This document shows positions 62,034 to 64,000 of a stretch of DNA of 64,000 bases, piece after piece. The stretch is from Sandaracinobacteroides saxicola (GTDB taxonomy: Bacteria; Pseudomonadota; Alphaproteobacteria; Sphingomonadales; Sphingomonadaceae), in assembly GCF_014117445.1 (NCBI RefSeq), contig NZ_CP059851.1, forward strand, positions 2,294,001 through 2,358,000. Direction: 5' to 3'. Every line of letters starts with the position of its first letter. Position 1 is the first letter of the stretch. Both the position numbers and the translations under genes were made by a program. Below the pieces are notes generated by a model. It made no database searches, was not told the DNA's origin, and saw only the letters and a list, made by a program, of their open reading frames with translations.

Positions 62034-62297
62034 GTGCAGACGGTTTACGACTGGGTGACGGTTGCCATCTTCGCCGGCATCATCGTGCTCTTCCTGCAAC
62101 GCTCGGTCGGCCCCGAACGCGATTCGATGTGGCATTATCTGGTTGCCTCGGTTGCTTGCGCCGTGACCAATCAGATCGGCAACAAGGCGATCGAGGACAA
62201 CAGCATCCTCTGGCACGGCTTCGCCATCGCCGGCCTGGTCGCCACGCTCGCCTTCATCCAGTATTTTCTGCGCCCCTTCGACAATTTCGGGGACTGA
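62034..62297 (+). CDS. XrtV sorting system accessory protein
   Basis: An 87-residue protein with two or three membrane spans (VTVAIFAGIIVLFL and AIAGLVATLAFIQYFL) that matches the small accessory protein seen beside exosortase V in Sphingomonadales. It starts at GTG 62034 with GGGGAGG upstream. Function unknown; probably supports sorting. Confidence 0.7.
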   Translation: MQTVYDWVTVAIFAGIIVLFLQRSVGPERDSMWHYLVASVACAVTNQIGNKAIEDNSILWHGFAIAGLVATLAFIQYFLRPFDNFGD

Positions 62298-62341
62298 CCC
62301 CCTGCCATCGTCCAGCCGGGCATCGCTCGCCATCGCGCTCA

Positions 62342-63040
62342 TCACGCTCCCGCCAGCTTCGCCGCCAGTGGCCGCCCGATCAGCGCGCTGCGCGAGGCCG
62401 GCGCGATCGCCCCGATCATCGCCCGCGCAAAGCGCTGCAGGCCCTGGAACCGCTCCGCCGTCGCCTCGCCCACCGTCGACATGCGGACCAGCACCCCGTC
62501 GGAGATATAGCCGTCCAGCTCGCCCCGCAGCTTGACGCTGCGCTGCTCGCTCCCCGTCGTCGGCAGGGAGTCACCGATCCGCGTCCAATAGAGGATCGGC
62601 TCGATGCGGCGGTCATTCTCCGCCGTCAGCTCGCGCGCCGGCAACATCGCACGGCCGCCCAGCGGCACCTCCACCTTCGCGGACGCGGAAATCTGGAATC
62701 CCACCGCGGTATAGCAGACCTCCGGGCGATGCAGCTGCAATTGGTCGCTCTGCGTGCTGCCATAGGCAATCACCAGCATGACCGGCAGGTCGGTCTCCGA
62801 ATCGTACAGCCGGCTCACCGTCTGGCTGTACAGCCGGTCGGCCAAGCTGCCGGGCGAGGGCTTGGGCAGCACCAAGGCGTTCGAGGGCACCGTTTTCCAG
62901 GCCCCGAAGCGTTCCGGCACCAGCGCCTCCATCTTCTTGTCGCCCAGCAGGTTCAACCGCTCGCGCGGCGTCAGCGCCAGCGCCGCGCCGGCGCCCAGCA
63001 ACAGGCCGCCGCCCAGCAACAGGTCGCGCCGATCCATCAT
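62342..63040 (-). CDS. epsI: Exosortase-associated EpsI family protein
   Basis: A 232-residue protein with a signal-like N-terminus (MMDRRDLLLGGGLLLGAGAA) and the EpsI motif HRPEVCY (104-110; Cys109). EpsI proteins are partners of exosortases, sometimes fused to them. It overlaps the exosortase by 4 bases. Confidence 0.88.
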   Translation of the reverse strand: MMDRRDLLLGGGLLLGAGAALALTPRERLNLLGDKKMEALVPERFGAWKTVPSNALVLPKPSPGSLADRLYSQTVSRLYDSETDLPVMLVIAYGSTQSDQLQLHRPEVCYTAVGFQISASAKVEVPLGGRAMLPARELTAENDRRIEPILYWTRIGDSLPTTGSEQRSVKLRGELDGYISDGVLVRMSTVGEATAERFQGLQRFARAMIGAIAPASRSALIGRPLAAKLAGA

Positions 63041-63930
63041 GCCACGCCTCCCTCGCGCGCGTCGCCGCTCAACCAGCGCCGCAGCGGGCTCAACACCCAG
63101 TCCACCGCGAAAATCGTCAGCAGCGCCGACACGAAGGTCACGATGCCGGCGAAATTGTGCAGATAGCCCTGCGCCGCCGCGTCACCGAAATAATAGGTGA
63201 TCAGCACCAGCCCGATGACCCGGATGACATTCGCCACCACCGCCACCGGAATCACGAACAGCAGCAGCAGCAGCGCATAGCGGGCCGAGGCGTTGTACAG
63301 CAGATAGATATAGAACAGCCCGATCGCCGTCAGGCTGATGATCGAGTTGAGCCCGGCGCAGGCATCCTCCACCAGCAGCTGATATTGCGCGATGTACAGC
63401 GTCACACCGATCCGGGCGATCGGATAGCCGGCGGTGGCCAGCAGCCACGTCACCCATTCCGACACCAGGATTTTCAGCGGCTGCGTGATCCCGTCCACGA
63501 ACCAGCCCGGCAGCGGCACCACGAACCCCATGTAGAGGATGGGAAACCACAGCTTCAGCAGCAGCCGGTGGCCGACGAAGACATAGGCGATCGCCAGCAG
63601 CGCCAGCAGCATCGCCCCGACCTCGACGCTCAGGAAATTGAAGGCGCGGCCAAAGGCATAGATGCCCGCCGCCGCCAGCAACACCGCCAGGCCCAGCCAC
63701 AGGTTGCCCGGCCGGGCCTCCGCCACGATCTCGTCCCAGCGGCGCCAGATCAGCCACAGCGCCGTCGCCAGCACCAGCGGCCCGTGCACGCCCGCTTCCG
63801 TCGACCAGCTCTGCGTGGCGATCGCCAGCAGCGTCGGGATCACCACCGCCAGCAGCGCCAGCGTCAGCAGCGGGAAGCGCCGCGCATGCGCCAGCGCACT
63901 CGACCCCTTGATGCGCGCCAGGCCCGCCAT
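63037..63930 (-). CDS. xrtV: Exosortase V-type transpeptidase
   Basis: A 297-residue membrane protease/transpeptidase with about eight spans and the exosortase triad: Cys191 (VEDACAGLNS), Arg237 (NVIRVIG) and His258 (LHNFAG). It should cleave the PEP-CTERM tail of the protein at 59295-60053. The V-type assignment rests on the adjacent accessory protein and EpsI. It overlaps the upstream gene in TGATG. Confidence 0.88.
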   Translation of the reverse strand: MAGLARIKGSSALAHARRFPLLTLALLAVVIPTLLAIATQSWSTEAGVHGPLVLATALWLIWRRWDEIVAEARPGNLWLGLAVLLAAAGIYAFGRAFNFLSVEVGAMLLALLAIAYVFVGHRLLLKLWFPILYMGFVVPLPGWFVDGITQPLKILVSEWVTWLLATAGYPIARIGVTLYIAQYQLLVEDACAGLNSIISLTAIGLFYIYLLYNASARYALLLLLFVIPVAVVANVIRVIGLVLITYYFGDAAAQGYLHNFAGIVTFVSALLTIFAVDWVLSPLRRWLSGDAREGGVA

Positions 63931-64000
63931 CAGCGATAATCGTTCAGGACGGCGCCGATGACCGAGCTGCGCGACGCCGCCAGCTGCTTCGACAGCGTCG
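63930..64000 (-). CDS. C-terminal end of an upstream gene (runs off right edge)
   Basis: An open minus-strand frame ends at TGA 63930-63932 with about 23 visible residues ending SVIGAVLNDYR. This resembles the end of a CpsD/CapB-type tyrosine autokinase or P-loop protein of exopolysaccharide operons, which fits the context, but too little is visible to be sure. The stop overlaps the exosortase start. Confidence 0.45.
   Translation of the reverse strand, partial: TLSKQLAASRSSVIGAVLNDYR

Noticed and set aside
1-64000. CRISPR arrays, tRNA or rRNA genes, riboswitches and integrases
   Set aside because: I looked for regular spacer-repeat patterns, T-loop-like sequences and recombinase motifs and found none that I could support by eye.

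Overview
The window is high-GC DNA whose gene content points to an alphaproteobacterium of the order Sphingomonadales. The main indicators are a PEPxxWA-CTERM protein beside an exosortase V-type locus, a crtYIB carotenoid cluster, a three-part proton-translocating transhydrogenase, an aa3-oxidase subunit IV-like peptide, and a TonB receptor/MFS/glycosidase locus. No tRNA, rRNA, CRISPR array, integrase or complete insertion sequence was seen.

Layout. 1-3.3 kb is a patchy accessory region: the end of one gene, an orphan ParD-like antitoxin, an unknown gene, and an AT-richer bicistron of a Panacea (SocA-like) antitoxin-domain protein and an unknown 231-residue partner. 3.3-7.3 kb holds class Ia ribonucleotide reductase. 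nrdA and nrdB are separated by a 51-residue basic peptide gene and a HEPN/MNT toxin-antitoxin pair. That pair is bracketed by a 14-bp direct repeat that duplicates the nrdB start codon. 7.8-15.6 kb carries a TetR regulator, a Tat-exported amidase with an outer-membrane barrel, class I fumarase, a Phd/PIN toxin-antitoxin pair, a RidA-like protein, a TlpA-like thioredoxin and a lipoprotein. 15.6-23.1 kb is a complete phosphate regulon, phoR-pstS-pstC-pstA-pstB-phoU-phoB, with a Pho box before pstS. 23.1-28.3 kb has a serine hydrolase, a metallo-beta-lactamase-fold enzyme, a glyoxalase-fold protein, a sulfotransferase, a small lipoprotein and vapBC. 28.3-31.7 kb is pntAA-pntAB-pntB, interrupted by a broken DUF559 gene between two 52-bp inverted repeats. 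31.7-37.2 kb has an ABC1/UbiB kinase, folP, a hexapeptide-repeat protein, and an SDR/isomerase/MaoC operon. 37.2-41.6 kb is the carotenoid locus. 41.7-53.6 kb holds two SnoaL-like double-domain genes that share a palindromic motif, a DGPF/ECF42-type sigma/GST group with two matching ECF-type promoters, a LacI-type sensor without its DNA-binding domain, a TonB receptor, a GH42 beta-galactosidase and an MFS transporter. 53.6-59.2 kb is housekeeping (fabI, BrkB/YihY, DnaJ-like, pdxH, AceE-like transketolase). 59.2-64.0 kb is the exosortase region: a PEPxxWA-CTERM protein with a sigma-54 promoter, a sugar-phosphate transferase, an XrtV accessory protein, EpsI and exosortase V.

How the genes relate. 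The reductase operon appears to have been invaded by toxin-antitoxin DNA, so nrdB now lies directly behind the HEPN toxin gene. Five toxin-antitoxin-like modules fall within the first 28 kb. The best candidates for undescribed biology are the Panacea bicistron, the HEPN/MNT insertion at the nrdB start, the palindrome-flanked DUF559 element, and the DNA-encoded regulatory logic: paired ECF promoters, the shared SnoaL-gene motif, and sigma-54 control of the sorted surface protein. Protein identities come from recognised motifs and were not checked by database search.
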